Positions 47,495-56,659 are shown, counted from the first letter of the stretch. The stretch is DNA of 64,000 nt from Terrabacter sp. 28 (GCA_000955875.1 JYOE01000011.1:186001-250000), one strand, 5' to 3'. Made by a program: numbers and translations. The notes: generated by a model from the letters alone, not told the origin.

Positions 47495-48744
47495 GCGGCG
47501 AGTTCCGCCGGTACCTCTTCCCGCACGACCACCCCCGGGTGGCCGAGGTGCGCGGCATGGACCCGTACGCTTACCGCGACTTCGCAGCCACCCCGGGCAG
47601 CTTCACCGGCGGCCTCGTCGAGGGCTGGACACCGCTGTACCGCAACGACTTCCGCGGCGTCACGGAGAACGGCACCATTCGTCGCGGGCTCTACCCACTC
47701 ACCCCTCCCGAGCCGGGCGAGGAGGCACCGGTGGCACAGATGGTCGCGGCCGCCGAGGACCTGCTGGCCGCGCTGGACGACGATGCACGGGAACGCGTCC
47801 GCTTCGTTGTCGACGCCGTCGAGTGGCAGACCTGGGCCAACCCCGAGTTCATGCAGTTCGACACCGGGCTCCGTCTCGACGGGCAACCGCAGGACGTGCG
47901 CGACAAGGCGCTGGCGCTGGTGCGCGCCTCCCTCTCACCCGAGGGCTACGAGCTGGCCCACGCCATGATGCTGATCAACGGGTTCCTCGGTGAGGTGGTC
48001 GACCTTCCGACCGTGCTCAACGAGTTCAGCTACAACATCGCCCTCTACGGTCGGCCCGACCTGCACGCCCCGTGGGGCTGGCAGCTCTTCGGCCACCACT
48101 GCGCGGTCAACTGCCTCGTCGTCGAGGGCCGGATGCTGCTGTCACCGGTGTTCCTCGGATCGGAGCCCGACGAGATCGATGCCGGGCCCCGCGCCGGCCT
48201 GCGGGACGTCTTCGCCGACCGGATCGCGCTCGGGCTCCGGCTGATGGCCGCCCTCGACGACTCGCAGCGTCAGGCGGCCGTGGTCTACGAGCAGATGGTC
48301 GACCCCGCCATGCCCGAAGGTCGGGTGCACCCCGGCGACGAGCGGCACCTCGCCGGCGCGTTCCAGGACAACCGGGTGATCCCTTTCGAGGGAGTACGCG
48401 TCGCCGAGCTGTCCGCGGAAGCGCAGTCCGCGGCACTCCAGATCGCCGCCTCGTTCGTGCGGCTGCTCCCCGACGGGCCGCGCGCCGCGCGGATGCGCGA
48501 GATCGAGGCGCACCTCGACGAGACGTGGTTCTCGTGGATCGGCGGCAGTGAGCCGGGCGACGTCTTCTACTACCGACTGCAGTCCCCCGTGCTCGTCGCC
48601 GAGCTCGACCACCACTGCGGCGTCTTCCTCGACTACGACACCCCGCAGACCTTCCACATCCACACCGTGATGCGCACCCCCCACGGCAACGACTACGGAC
48701 GCTCGTGGGTGCGGCAGTGGCAGGAACGCAACGACCCCGGCTGA
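47491..48744 (+). CDS. DUF3500-family protein, uncharacterised
   Basis: A 417-residue protein of the DUF3500 family, for which I know no established reaction. No signal peptide or membrane segment is evident. Histidine-rich clusters suggest metal or active-site residues: LFGHHCAVNCLVVEG (near 210), AELDHHCGVFLDYD (near 375) and the C-terminal HIHTVMRTPHGNDYG. WANPEFMQFDTGLRL and SWIGG look like further conserved blocks. It is translationally coupled (GTG start, 4-nt overlap) to the FAH gene, so it probably acts in the same catabolic pathway. Confidence 0.75.
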   Translation: MSGEFRRYLFPHDHPRVAEVRGMDPYAYRDFAATPGSFTGGLVEGWTPLYRNDFRGVTENGTIRRGLYPLTPPEPGEEAPVAQMVAAAEDLLAALDDDARERVRFVVDAVEWQTWANPEFMQFDTGLRLDGQPQDVRDKALALVRASLSPEGYELAHAMMLINGFLGEVVDLPTVLNEFSYNIALYGRPDLHAPWGWQLFGHHCAVNCLVVEGRMLLSPVFLGSEPDEIDAGPRAGLRDVFADRIALGLRLMAALDDSQRQAAVVYEQMVDPAMPEGRVHPGDERHLAGAFQDNRVIPFEGVRVAELSAEAQSAALQIAASFVRLLPDGPRAARMREIEAHLDETWFSWIGGSEPGDVFYYRLQSPVLVAELDHHCGVFLDYDTPQTFHIHTVMRTPHGNDYGRSWVRQWQERNDPG

Positions 48745-48767
48745 GGCGACACGAGGCCCACTCGCAC

Positions 48768-48782
48768 TGCCGCTCAATGGAA
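48768..48782. promoter_or_regulatory. IclR-regulon element 4 (monooxygenase-GH1 unit)
   Basis: TGCCGCTCAATGGAA, identical to element 1, 135 nt before the monooxygenase start. The 172-nt gap between the DUF3500 gene and the monooxygenase gene otherwise shows no clear boxes. Confidence 0.65.
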
Positions 48783-48916
48783 TCGCCCTACGCGCGCCTG
48801 CACCGCAACCCGGATGCTGGACGGAGCCGCAGGACCCTCGCAGCCGGCGGACCCCGCCCCCCAACGCCCTGCGGCGACCGCCGTCCACGGACGAGCCCCT
48901 CGACAGGAGAGACCCG

Positions 48917-50578
48917 ATGACAACCGTGCCCGACAGCGTTCCGGTGCTCGTCGTCGGCGGTGGGCCCAGCGGCCTGGCCGCGGCGATCGAGCTCGGCCGA
49001 CGCGGCATCGAGGTGCTCGTCGTCGAGCCCCGTTCGGTGCTGGACCCGCTTCGTCCCCGGGCGAAGACCACGAGCGTCCGCACCATGGAGCACCTGCGCC
49101 GCTGGGGCATCGCCGACCGGCTGCGCGACGCCGCCCCGATCCCGGTGGACCACGGGCAGGACGTCGTCTTCGTGACGGGCCTGTTCGGTCACGAGATCAC
49201 CCGGTTCGAGAACGCCTTCGGGCTCTGGACCACGCCCCGCGACATCGCCGCCGAGCCCGGACAGCAGGCCCCGCAACCGGTCGTCGAGGACGTGCTCCGC
49301 GCAGCGTGTGCCGAGCTCCCGTCGGTGACGCTCCTCATCGGCTGGAGAGCCACCTCTGTCGTCGACGGTCCCGACTGCGCCCGCGCCGAGCTGCAGGACC
49401 CCGAAGGACGGTCCCACGAAGTCGCCGCCGACTACCTGCTCGGGTGCGACGGGAGCAGCGGTGTCTGCCGGGCGGCCATCGGCGCCCGCTACCAGGGCGC
49501 ATCGGGCACGGTGCCCAACCTGTCCATCACGTTTCGCAGCAAAGCCCTCGAGGAGCGGGAGCTGTGCGCGCACGGCGTCCACTACTGGGTGATCGGCGCG
49601 CGCCACGGCGGCCTCATGGGCCGCCTCGACCTCGACGGCACCTGGTGGGCCATCGTTCAGGGCATCGGCGAGGACGTCGCCGACGTCGACGCCGTGTCGC
49701 TGGTGCGGTCCCTGGCCGGGGACGACATCGACGTGGAGGTGCTCGCCACCGACCCGTGGTCGGCGCGGATGCTGCTCGTCGACCGCTACCGCGGCGACCG
49801 CGTCCTCCTCGTCGGCGACGCCGCACACCTCAACCCGCCCTGGGGAGGGCACGGCTTCAACACGTGCGTGGGCGACGCCGTCAACCTGGGGTGGAAGCTC
49901 GCCGCGGTGCTGCAGGGGTGGGCCCCGGAGTCGCTGCTGGACAGCTATGAGGCGGAGCGGAGGCCCGTGGCGCAGCGCACGATCGCGGCTGCCGGCGAGC
50001 AGGAGGCCTACCTGGCCCCGTCGTTCGCCGCGGCCGAGCTGGACGCCGACGGCCCCGCCGGCGCGGCCCTGAGGGCCGACGTCGCACGCGCCCTGCAGGC
50101 CAAGGACCCGGAGTTCCACAGCCTCGGGCTGGTCCTGGGGTACGACTACCCCCTCTCACCCGTGGTCGTGGCCGACGGGAGCGTGGCGGCCGACCCGCCG
50201 GTGAACAGATTCGAACCGTCGGCCCACCCGGGTGCTCGGCTGCCGCACGCCTGGCTGCCCGACGGCACGTCGATCTACGACCTCCTCGGTGAGGGCTTCA
50301 CGCTCCTGCGTCTCGCCGAGGGCGTCGACACCGGCCCGCTCCGCCACGCCGCGACGCGACTCGGTGTGCCGCTGACGGTCCTCGACCTCGCGCACCTGCC
50401 ACAGCTGGGCACGCTGTACGCCGCCGACCTGCTGCTCGTGCGCCCTGACCAGCACGTCGCCTGGCGCGGCGACGACATCGCCGACCCCCACAGGCTCCTG
50501 CAGTGGGTCGTCGGCGCCGCAGCGAGTCCGACCACCAGCGCCTCCGCGCCCTTGCCGCTCGACGAGATCGCCCGCTGA
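48917..50578 (+). CDS. FAD-dependent class A aromatic monooxygenase (MhpA/TfdB-like)
   Basis: A 553-residue flavoprotein hydroxylase. FAD-binding VVGGGPSGLAAAIELGRRG at the N-terminus, DG motif LLGCDGSSGVCR near 180, and GDAAHLNPPWGGHGFNTCVGD near 300. A C-terminal thioredoxin-like domain (about 400-535, FTLLRLAEG, LLVRPDQHVAWRG) is typical of the phenol-hydroxylase branch. It probably ortho-hydroxylates a phenolic ring with NAD(P)H and O2, for example phloroglucinol-type A-ring products or the flavonoid A-ring itself, as in the Herbaspirillum naringenin pathway (FdeE). AGGAGA lies 6 nt before the ATG. Confidence 0.88.
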   Translation: MTTVPDSVPVLVVGGGPSGLAAAIELGRRGIEVLVVEPRSVLDPLRPRAKTTSVRTMEHLRRWGIADRLRDAAPIPVDHGQDVVFVTGLFGHEITRFENAFGLWTTPRDIAAEPGQQAPQPVVEDVLRAACAELPSVTLLIGWRATSVVDGPDCARAELQDPEGRSHEVAADYLLGCDGSSGVCRAAIGARYQGASGTVPNLSITFRSKALEERELCAHGVHYWVIGARHGGLMGRLDLDGTWWAIVQGIGEDVADVDAVSLVRSLAGDDIDVEVLATDPWSARMLLVDRYRGDRVLLVGDAAHLNPPWGGHGFNTCVGDAVNLGWKLAAVLQGWAPESLLDSYEAERRPVAQRTIAAAGEQEAYLAPSFAAAELDADGPAGAALRADVARALQAKDPEFHSLGLVLGYDYPLSPVVVADGSVAADPPVNRFEPSAHPGARLPHAWLPDGTSIYDLLGEGFTLLRLAEGVDTGPLRHAATRLGVPLTVLDLAHLPQLGTLYAADLLLVRPDQHVAWRGDDIADPHRLLQWVVGAAASPTTSASAPLPLDEIAR

Positions 50579-50606
50579 CCACCACCACCGCTCAAGGAGA
50601 TTCACC

Positions 50607-52172
50607 ATGCAGTCACGACACGGCACGATGGCCACAGAGCGCCCGGAGCGCTACGCCAAGCAGCTCGCCGGGCACTGGGCGGGCAAGGGCAGCGCGGGCG
50701 ACGAGGACGGTGCGACCGTCATCCGCTTCGAGACCGGTCAGGTCGTGCGCATGTGGCCGGACGGCGCCCAGCTCCGCGTCGAGGCGTCGGTCCCGGAGGA
50801 CGGCGACCCGGACCGCTTCGCCCAGGTCGTGAAGGACCACCTCGAGCGCTTCGGACAGCGGGAGCAGCTCGACGTCGTCTGGGCGGCCGCGGACAGCGGA
50901 ACCGGCGCGAACGCCGATGACGGCCGTGACGGCATACGCACCGTCCCTGACGCCTTCCTCCTGGGCGTGTCGACGGCCGGCCACCAGTGCGAGGGGCAGA
51001 ACACCAACAGCGACACGTGGTTCCTCGAGCACACCACGCCGTCGGTGTTCCGCGAGCCGTCGGGACGTGCGTGCAACTCGTACGAGCTGTGGCGCGAGGA
51101 CATCGACCTGGTCAAGGGGATGGGCCTCGACGCGTATCGGTTCTCGGTGGAGTGGGCGCGCGTCGAGCCCGAGGAGGGCGTCCTCGACGAGGCCGCCCTC
51201 GACCACTACGAGGCGATGGTCGACCGTTGCGTCGAGCTCGGCCTGGCTCCCGTCGTCACCTTCAACCACTTCACCTCACCGCACTGGTTCGCCGCCGAGG
51301 GCGGCTGGCTCGGGCCGCGCGCCGCCGAGCTGTTCGCCCGCTACTGCGGGTGGGTCACCGACCGCTTCGGCGACCGCATCGCGTACGCCGTCACCCTCAA
51401 CGAGCCGAACCTGCCGCGGCTGCTGTCCTGGCTCGACCTGCCCGACTTCGTCCGCGACCTCGAACGCGCCACGCTCGAGGCGGCGTCGGCAGCCGCGGGG
51501 GTCGAGCGCTACCGCGCCGGCAACGTCATGGTTCCCGAGGAGATGGACGCCATCGGCGACGGCATGACCGCGGGTCACCGCGCCGCACGAGCGGCGATCA
51601 AGAGCCGCCGGCCCGACCTCCCCGTGGGCTTCTCGATCGCCGTCGTCGACGACCGAGTGGTCGGCGACGACGCGTCGTTCCGTGACCGCAAGCGCGCCGA
51701 GGTCTACGAGCGCTGGCTCGAGCTGGCCCGTGAGGACGACTTCCTCGGCATCCAGAACTACGAGAGCCGCTGGTACGACGGCGAGGGCGAGGTCGCCCCC
51801 ATCCCGGGCACTGCGGTCAACGGCATGGGGTCGGCCATCGAGCCGACCTCGCTCGCCGGCGCGGTGCACTACGCCCACGCCGAGACGGGCGTGCCGATCC
51901 TCGTCACCGAGCACGGGATGCAGACAGCCGACGACACCGAACGGGCGGGTTTCATCGAGCCCTCACTCGCAGCCCTGCTCGCAGCCACCGACGACGGCGT
52001 CCCCGTGCTCGGCTACCTGCACTGGACGCTGATGGACAACTTCGAGTGGATCTTCGGCTACGGCGCGCAGCTCGGTCTGCACGAGGTCGACCGCGAGACG
52101 TTCGAGCGCACGCCCAAGCCGAGCGCCGGGGCGTATGCCGCGATCGCCCGTGCTCGCCGCGTCCGTTCCTGA
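50607..52172 (+). CDS. GH1 beta-glucosidase with N-terminal DUF2218 domain
   Basis: A 521-residue fusion. Residues about 7-95 match the DUF2218 pattern (RPERYAKQLAGHWAGKG, RFAQVVKDHLERFGQREQL). Residues about 110-515 are a family 1 beta-glycosidase: FLLGVSTAGHQCEG, YRFSVEWARVEPEEG, acid/base Glu266 in TLNEPN, nucleophile Glu435 in VTEHGM (usually TENG) and the closing LGLHEVD. No signal peptide: cytosolic. AAGGAG lies 7 nt before the ATG. It could remove the glucose left on the aglycone after rhamnose removal. The frame is continuous across both domains; a downstream ATG (50625) would still include DUF2218. Confidence 0.88.
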   Translation: MQSRHGTMATERPERYAKQLAGHWAGKGSAGDEDGATVIRFETGQVVRMWPDGAQLRVEASVPEDGDPDRFAQVVKDHLERFGQREQLDVVWAAADSGTGANADDGRDGIRTVPDAFLLGVSTAGHQCEGQNTNSDTWFLEHTTPSVFREPSGRACNSYELWREDIDLVKGMGLDAYRFSVEWARVEPEEGVLDEAALDHYEAMVDRCVELGLAPVVTFNHFTSPHWFAAEGGWLGPRAAELFARYCGWVTDRFGDRIAYAVTLNEPNLPRLLSWLDLPDFVRDLERATLEAASAAAGVERYRAGNVMVPEEMDAIGDGMTAGHRAARAAIKSRRPDLPVGFSIAVVDDRVVGDDASFRDRKRAEVYERWLELAREDDFLGIQNYESRWYDGEGEVAPIPGTAVNGMGSAIEPTSLAGAVHYAHAETGVPILVTEHGMQTADDTERAGFIEPSLAALLAATDDGVPVLGYLHWTLMDNFEWIFGYGAQLGLHEVDRETFERTPKPSAGAYAAIARARRVRS

Positions 52173-52208
52173 GAGTCTCGCCAGGTCGGCGGGGACCGGC
52201 CCAGGGCT

Positions 52209-52613
52209 CTACTGCGCTTCCTCCCGGAGGGCGTGCAGAAGGCCGGACCGGCTGCCCGGGTGGGCCAACGTCAGGTCTGCGAGCTCGCCCGCCCGGAACC
52301 ACCGAAGGTCGTCGTGCTCCTCGGGGGCGGCGTTCGTCGGCTCCCCGTCCCAGCGCGTGACGACGAAGGAGTGCACCTCGAGGCTCGGGTCACTGACGGT
52401 GATCGGGATGGGCTGCGGGCCGTGGACGCGGACGCCGAGCTCTTCCAGGCACTCCCGGGTGACGGCCTCTCCGGGCGACTCCCCCGGCTCGACGTGTCCG
52501 CCGACGAGGTCCCAGCAGTCGGGGTAGTGCTCACGCGACGAATGTCGGTGTGCCAGGAGCACCATGCCGTCGCGCACCAGTGCAGCGACCGCGATCGGCA
52601 TACGTTCGACCAT
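52209..52613 (-). CDS. Nudix hydrolase
   Basis: A 134-residue MutT-like protein with a full Nudix box, G-X5-E-X7-REUXEEXGU, in GHVEPGESPGEAVTRECLEE followed by LGV. It hydrolyses a nucleoside diphosphate linked to another moiety; the substrate is unspecified. It starts at the ATG giving MVERMPIAVAAL; ATG four codons later is possible. It is convergent with the GH1 gene and marks the return to non-catabolic genes. Confidence 0.9.
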   Translation of the reverse strand: MVERMPIAVAALVRDGMVLLAHRHSSREHYPDCWDLVGGHVEPGESPGEAVTRECLEELGVRVHGPQPIPITVSDPSLEVHSFVVTRWDGEPTNAAPEEHDDLRWFRAGELADLTLAHPGSRSGLLHALREEAQ

Positions 52614-52802
52614 GCCGGCCACCCTAGACGACTGCTGCGTCAATCCTGTTGGCTCGCTTCGGCTTCCGTTGCCAACCTTCTGGGATGCGGTCCTTCGTGC
52701 AGCTGGTGGACGAGGCGGAGTCGGCGGCGTATCACCGGGCTGAGCGGGACCTCTTGGGAGATGACGGACCGTTCGGTCCCCGTTTCCGCGAAGGAGTCCG
52801 AC

Positions 52803-55226
52803 ATGCCCGGTTGGTACGTCCACCTCGAGGCGGCGCACGACACCGCCCGCAACCTCCGCGACGGGACCGTCCCGCCGAGCCTCGCCATCGACCCGGCCCA
52901 GGCCCGGGTCATCGGCGAGCACTGCCACACCTGGCGCAACTACCTCGAGCTGGGCTCCCTCGGCCCAGACCTCTTCTACCTGCTGCCCGACTTCAAGAAC
53001 ACCACCGGTCAGGTCATCCGCCAGGTCGTCCAGTGGGCCCTCGACGTGTGGGAGGTGGTGGACGCGGAGTTCGTCAGCAAGTGGGAGAAGTGGATCGACC
53101 CGATCACCACGAACAACGCGCAGCTCGCCTCGCAGCTCACCGGCGGGCTCTCGACGCAGCTCGCGCAGGTCCTCGACTCGCTCACCTCCGCGATCATCAC
53201 CGCCTTCAAGGGCCTGCTCGCCGAGATGGGCGACTGGTTCGGGGTGCTCACCTCGGGCGTGCCTCAGGGGTTCGGCGACGACGCCTTCTACTGGTCCGAC
53301 ATGTTCCACTACCGGCGCACGTACCAGTTCCCGTTCGTCCTCTTCCAGCAGGCGCAGGAGGCGCTCGCCGCGGCGACGACCGACGACGAGCGGCAGGACG
53401 CCGAGGCGCGCATCGCATTCGCCGTGGGCTGGATGTCGCACTGCGCCACCGACGTCACCGGGCACCCGTTCACGAACGCGAAGTCCGGCGGCCCCTACCG
53501 CGACCACTGGCAGCGCCACCACCTCGTCGAGAACCACATGGACTCCGAGAACTACGGCGCCCGGCACCCCGGCGCCCTCTACGGCGAGTACGGCACCTCG
53601 GCGCTCCACTTCCGGCTCGCCTTTCGCCACCGCGACGACGCGCCGTACAACGGTCGCGGCGACGCGCCCGCCTACGACTACTGGGCCGGCTTCCCGGCAT
53701 ACGACAACGGGGACGGGCCGACGGCGACCGCCTTCCGGCACACGTTCTTCGACCTCGACACGGGGCCGCTGCCCGACCACCTCGTCGAAGGACTCCTCGA
53801 CGCGATGCGGGACGTCTACGGCGCGGACGGGCCGCACATCCTGCTGCAGGACCCGCCGTTCTCGGCCACCGACCCCGTGACCGGGCAACCGGACGGGCGC
53901 CCGAACGAGCCGGCGCTGGCGCAGATGTGGGAGATCGTCTACCGCTACCTCAAGATGACGAGCAGCGACGCGATCAGCCTCAGGCTCCCGCCACCGCCGT
54001 CGGTCTTCACCGACCACTCCTTCCCGACGCCTCCCGGGGGCGGCGGCTCCGGCATCGACGACGACCCCTCGCGCGGCGCCGACGTCGACGACGACGACTC
54101 GTTCACCCTGCTCGACCTGCTCCTCGCGCTCTTCGCGTGGGCCGTCTACCTCGCCCAGGTGGCGGTGTGGCTCGCGACGGTGCTGCCCGGCCTCATCGTC
54201 GACATCGCGACGTTCCCCGCGCGACAGGTCATCTACTGGGCCGTCATCGTGCCGGCGTGGAACCTCTACCTGCTGGCCCGCCGCGCCCTCGTGATGTCGG
54301 GCTTCGCCATGCCGAAGCCGGCCGAGATCAACCCCGGCCTCACGACGCTCGGCCGTGAGGGCACGTACGACATCGCGTCCGCCCTCGACAACCCGTTCGG
54401 GATCCCGACCTCGCCGCCGCCGGTCACCGAGCCGTCCGGCCGGCTCCACGCCACGGACGCCCAAGGGCTCGACCACGCGTACCCGCGCGGCATCGTCCGC
54501 GACCTCCCGTCGTCGATCGGCCGCGTCGACCTCGTCGGCGCGCTGGGGCTCACGTCACCGCTCCGGTATGCCGGCGACGCCGCAGGCGACGAGTTCAAAC
54601 CTTCGGAATGGGTTGCGCCCTGGCGGTATCCGTTGACCAACCAGGCCGGCGACGGCGTCGCCCAGGAGGGTGCCCCGACCCACGCCGGGCCCTACGTCGT
54701 CGGGTCTCGCTCCACCGTCCTGCTCTCCGGCGTGACGGGCCACGACGGCGCGCGGCACGACCTCGAGAAGGCGGGCTCACCCGGCGATACCGAGCAGGTG
54801 CTCGACGCGCGACTGCCCGCGGACCAGCACCTCGGCGGCCCGGTCGACTACGGCCTCTACCTCGTCGGGCGGATGGCGGACGAGGTCGGGCAGAAGGACT
54901 TCGGGGTGCCCGACTTCAACCTCGACTCCGACCGCGGCTACGCCTGGCGCACGTGGGACTGGGACCGCAGCACGGTGCCCTGCGTGCCCGACATCGACCC
55001 GGTCGGGCCGGAGGACTATAGCTACGACCTGCCGTGCACCTCGCCCCAGTTCTTCCACGCCGACCACGACTGCCCGACGCAGCCAGACCGCTGGTACGAC
55101 GAGTCGCACGATCTCGCCGTCCACTACCTGCCCGGCTCGGGCCCGGCCGACTGCGGCCGGCCCCAGGAGCACGAGCCGAACACCGACCCCGAATGGCGCG
55201 AGCGCCTGCACCGCAAGGAGGGCTGA
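52803..55226 (+). CDS. zinc-dependent phospholipase C-like protein with long C-terminal extension
   Basis: An 807-residue protein. Residues about 1-350 resemble the Zn-dependent phospholipase C family: GWYVHLEAAH, EHCHTWRNYLELGSLGPDLFYLLPDF, and FAVGWMSHCATDVTGHPFTN supply candidate zinc-binding His/Asp. An Asp-rich linker (GIDDDPSRGADVDDDD, near 420) precedes two hydrophobic helices (about 437-485), then a ~310-residue C-terminal part that I do not recognise. There is no N-terminal signal peptide, so topology is unclear. AAGGAG lies 6 nt before the ATG. It is followed 3 nt later by an unknown gene, probably a partner. The 189-nt upstream gap holds the divergent Nudix/PLC promoters. Confidence 0.75.
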   Translation: MPGWYVHLEAAHDTARNLRDGTVPPSLAIDPAQARVIGEHCHTWRNYLELGSLGPDLFYLLPDFKNTTGQVIRQVVQWALDVWEVVDAEFVSKWEKWIDPITTNNAQLASQLTGGLSTQLAQVLDSLTSAIITAFKGLLAEMGDWFGVLTSGVPQGFGDDAFYWSDMFHYRRTYQFPFVLFQQAQEALAAATTDDERQDAEARIAFAVGWMSHCATDVTGHPFTNAKSGGPYRDHWQRHHLVENHMDSENYGARHPGALYGEYGTSALHFRLAFRHRDDAPYNGRGDAPAYDYWAGFPAYDNGDGPTATAFRHTFFDLDTGPLPDHLVEGLLDAMRDVYGADGPHILLQDPPFSATDPVTGQPDGRPNEPALAQMWEIVYRYLKMTSSDAISLRLPPPPSVFTDHSFPTPPGGGGSGIDDDPSRGADVDDDDSFTLLDLLLALFAWAVYLAQVAVWLATVLPGLIVDIATFPARQVIYWAVIVPAWNLYLLARRALVMSGFAMPKPAEINPGLTTLGREGTYDIASALDNPFGIPTSPPPVTEPSGRLHATDAQGLDHAYPRGIVRDLPSSIGRVDLVGALGLTSPLRYAGDAAGDEFKPSEWVAPWRYPLTNQAGDGVAQEGAPTHAGPYVVGSRSTVLLSGVTGHDGARHDLEKAGSPGDTEQVLDARLPADQHLGGPVDYGLYLVGRMADEVGQKDFGVPDFNLDSDRGYAWRTWDWDRSTVPCVPDIDPVGPEDYSYDLPCTSPQFFHADHDCPTQPDRWYDESHDLAVHYLPGSGPADCGRPQEHEPNTDPEWRERLHRKEG

Positions 55227-55229
55227 GCG

Positions 55230-56561
55230 ATGGCACGCCACCGCGACGACCAGCAGCACCCCGTCCTCACCCCCAAGGAGGACGCCGCCCAGCGCGGGCA
55301 GGACCCGCCGGGATCGTTCGGGCACACCGAGCGTCCGAGCGGAGACCTCGACCCGAACTGGACTCCCGGCCACGGCGTCGAGGACGCTGCCAGGGAGCTC
55401 ATCGAGCGGATCGGGGGCGAGCGGCGACCCCGGCGTGAGGACGTCTACCCCTACCTCCTCGTCCGCGCCTACAGCCCGGGAGACCGTGCCGTCCGCCCGA
55501 CCTGGCCGAGCATCCCGTGCTGGGAGTCGCCCGACATCCTGCTCGTCGACGCCGCGTACACGGGCCCGTTCTCGCCCGCGCAGCTCGTCGCCAGCCCGAC
55601 CGCCGGCCGCCGCTACCGGGTCTTCGTCCGGGTCTGGAACCTCGGTCTGCTGCCCGCGGTGGGGGTCCACGTGCGGGCGTGGTTCGTCAACCCGGGCTTC
55701 TTCGGCGGCGACCCCGCCAACCCGGCCTACCAGCCCCAGCCCATCGGCATGGCGGTGGTGCCGCAGCTCGACGACCGCACCAAGCCCGGCGCGATGCGGG
55801 TCGTCGAGCTAGACCGGACCTGGGACGTCCCGGCCGACCTCACCGGGCACGAGTGCCTCATGGCCAGCGTCAGCTGCCCGCTCGACGAGTGGTCGGGGGC
55901 GCTCGACGCCAACCACGACCGTCACGTGGCGCAGCGCAACCTCACCATCCTCGCGGGGACGGACTCGGCGAAGTCGTTGCTCCTCACGCTCGGCGGCCTC
56001 GTCACGACGACAGGGACGCTCGAGCTGCGCCACGGCGGTGCTGCCGTCACGCCGCTCCTCAAGGGCGTCCTCGGCACGACGAAGACCGAGCTCGGTGCGG
56101 CAGCGCGACTGAGGCCACCGTCGGCCAAGGCGCTGCGGCTGGGGGTGCCGACGGGCTCGGGCCAGCACCTGCTGACCATGTTCCGCACCGACCGGGGCTG
56201 GCTCGTCGCCGACAGCGCCAAGCTCTGGGACGTCGCCGTCGAGCTCGGGGTCGTCGAGCGCGTACGACCCGGCCGCGACCGGCAGCGCGTCCACCCGTTC
56301 GCGAGACCGCTCGGGACGCGGCGTCTCATCGAGAAGGTCGGCCCCGAGCGGTTCGAGCAGCTCGGTGTGCTCAGCGACGCAGAGCCTGGCGACGCCCTGC
56401 TCGAGGGCCTCAGCCGGCTGTGGAACCTCGATGGGCTCGACGCGCAGGGCATTGCCCGCGCGCTCGCCGAGGGCGGACCCCACGCCCACCTGCTCCGGTT
56501 CTCGCACACCGACGCCAAGCGGCAGGAGTCCGGTGGGTACTCGGTCACCGTCGTCGGCTGA
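55230..56561 (+). CDS. unknown protein, probable partner of the PLC-like protein
   Basis: A 443-residue protein that I do not recognise. The N-terminal ~75 residues are polar and disordered-looking. Residues about 75-250 are beta-rich and Pro/Trp-rich (SIPCWESPDILLVD, YRVFVRVWNLGLLPAVGVHVRAW), resembling an Ig/CARDB-like sandwich. The C-terminal third is alpha/beta and ends in a conserved-looking FSHTDAKRQESGGYSVTV. No signal peptide or membrane helix. It starts 3 nt after the PLC-like gene, so the two form an operon. Confidence 0.6.
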   Translation: MARHRDDQQHPVLTPKEDAAQRGQDPPGSFGHTERPSGDLDPNWTPGHGVEDAARELIERIGGERRPRREDVYPYLLVRAYSPGDRAVRPTWPSIPCWESPDILLVDAAYTGPFSPAQLVASPTAGRRYRVFVRVWNLGLLPAVGVHVRAWFVNPGFFGGDPANPAYQPQPIGMAVVPQLDDRTKPGAMRVVELDRTWDVPADLTGHECLMASVSCPLDEWSGALDANHDRHVAQRNLTILAGTDSAKSLLLTLGGLVTTTGTLELRHGGAAVTPLLKGVLGTTKTELGAAARLRPPSAKALRLGVPTGSGQHLLTMFRTDRGWLVADSAKLWDVAVELGVVERVRPGRDRQRVHPFARPLGTRRLIEKVGPERFEQLGVLSDAEPGDALLEGLSRLWNLDGLDAQGIARALAEGGPHAHLLRFSHTDAKRQESGGYSVTVVG

Positions 56562-56659
56562 GGTCAACTCGGCACCAGCCGCCGACCGCGGGGCTAGCCT
56601 GAGTTGAACGCGCAACTGCCGACCGCCTGTCGACACCGACTCCAGGATCCGAGGCACCC

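Noticed and set aside
50590..50606. CACCGCTCAAGGAGA before the GH1 gene as a fifth IclR element
   Set aside because: It shares only CCGCTCAA with the element, lacks both TGCC and GG(A/C)A arms, and is mainly the ribosome-binding site.
52648..52677. GTTGGC...GCCAAC inverted repeat upstream of the PLC-like gene
   Set aside because: Six-base arms with a loop of about 17 nt are weak, and no second copy was found; recorded only as a possibility.
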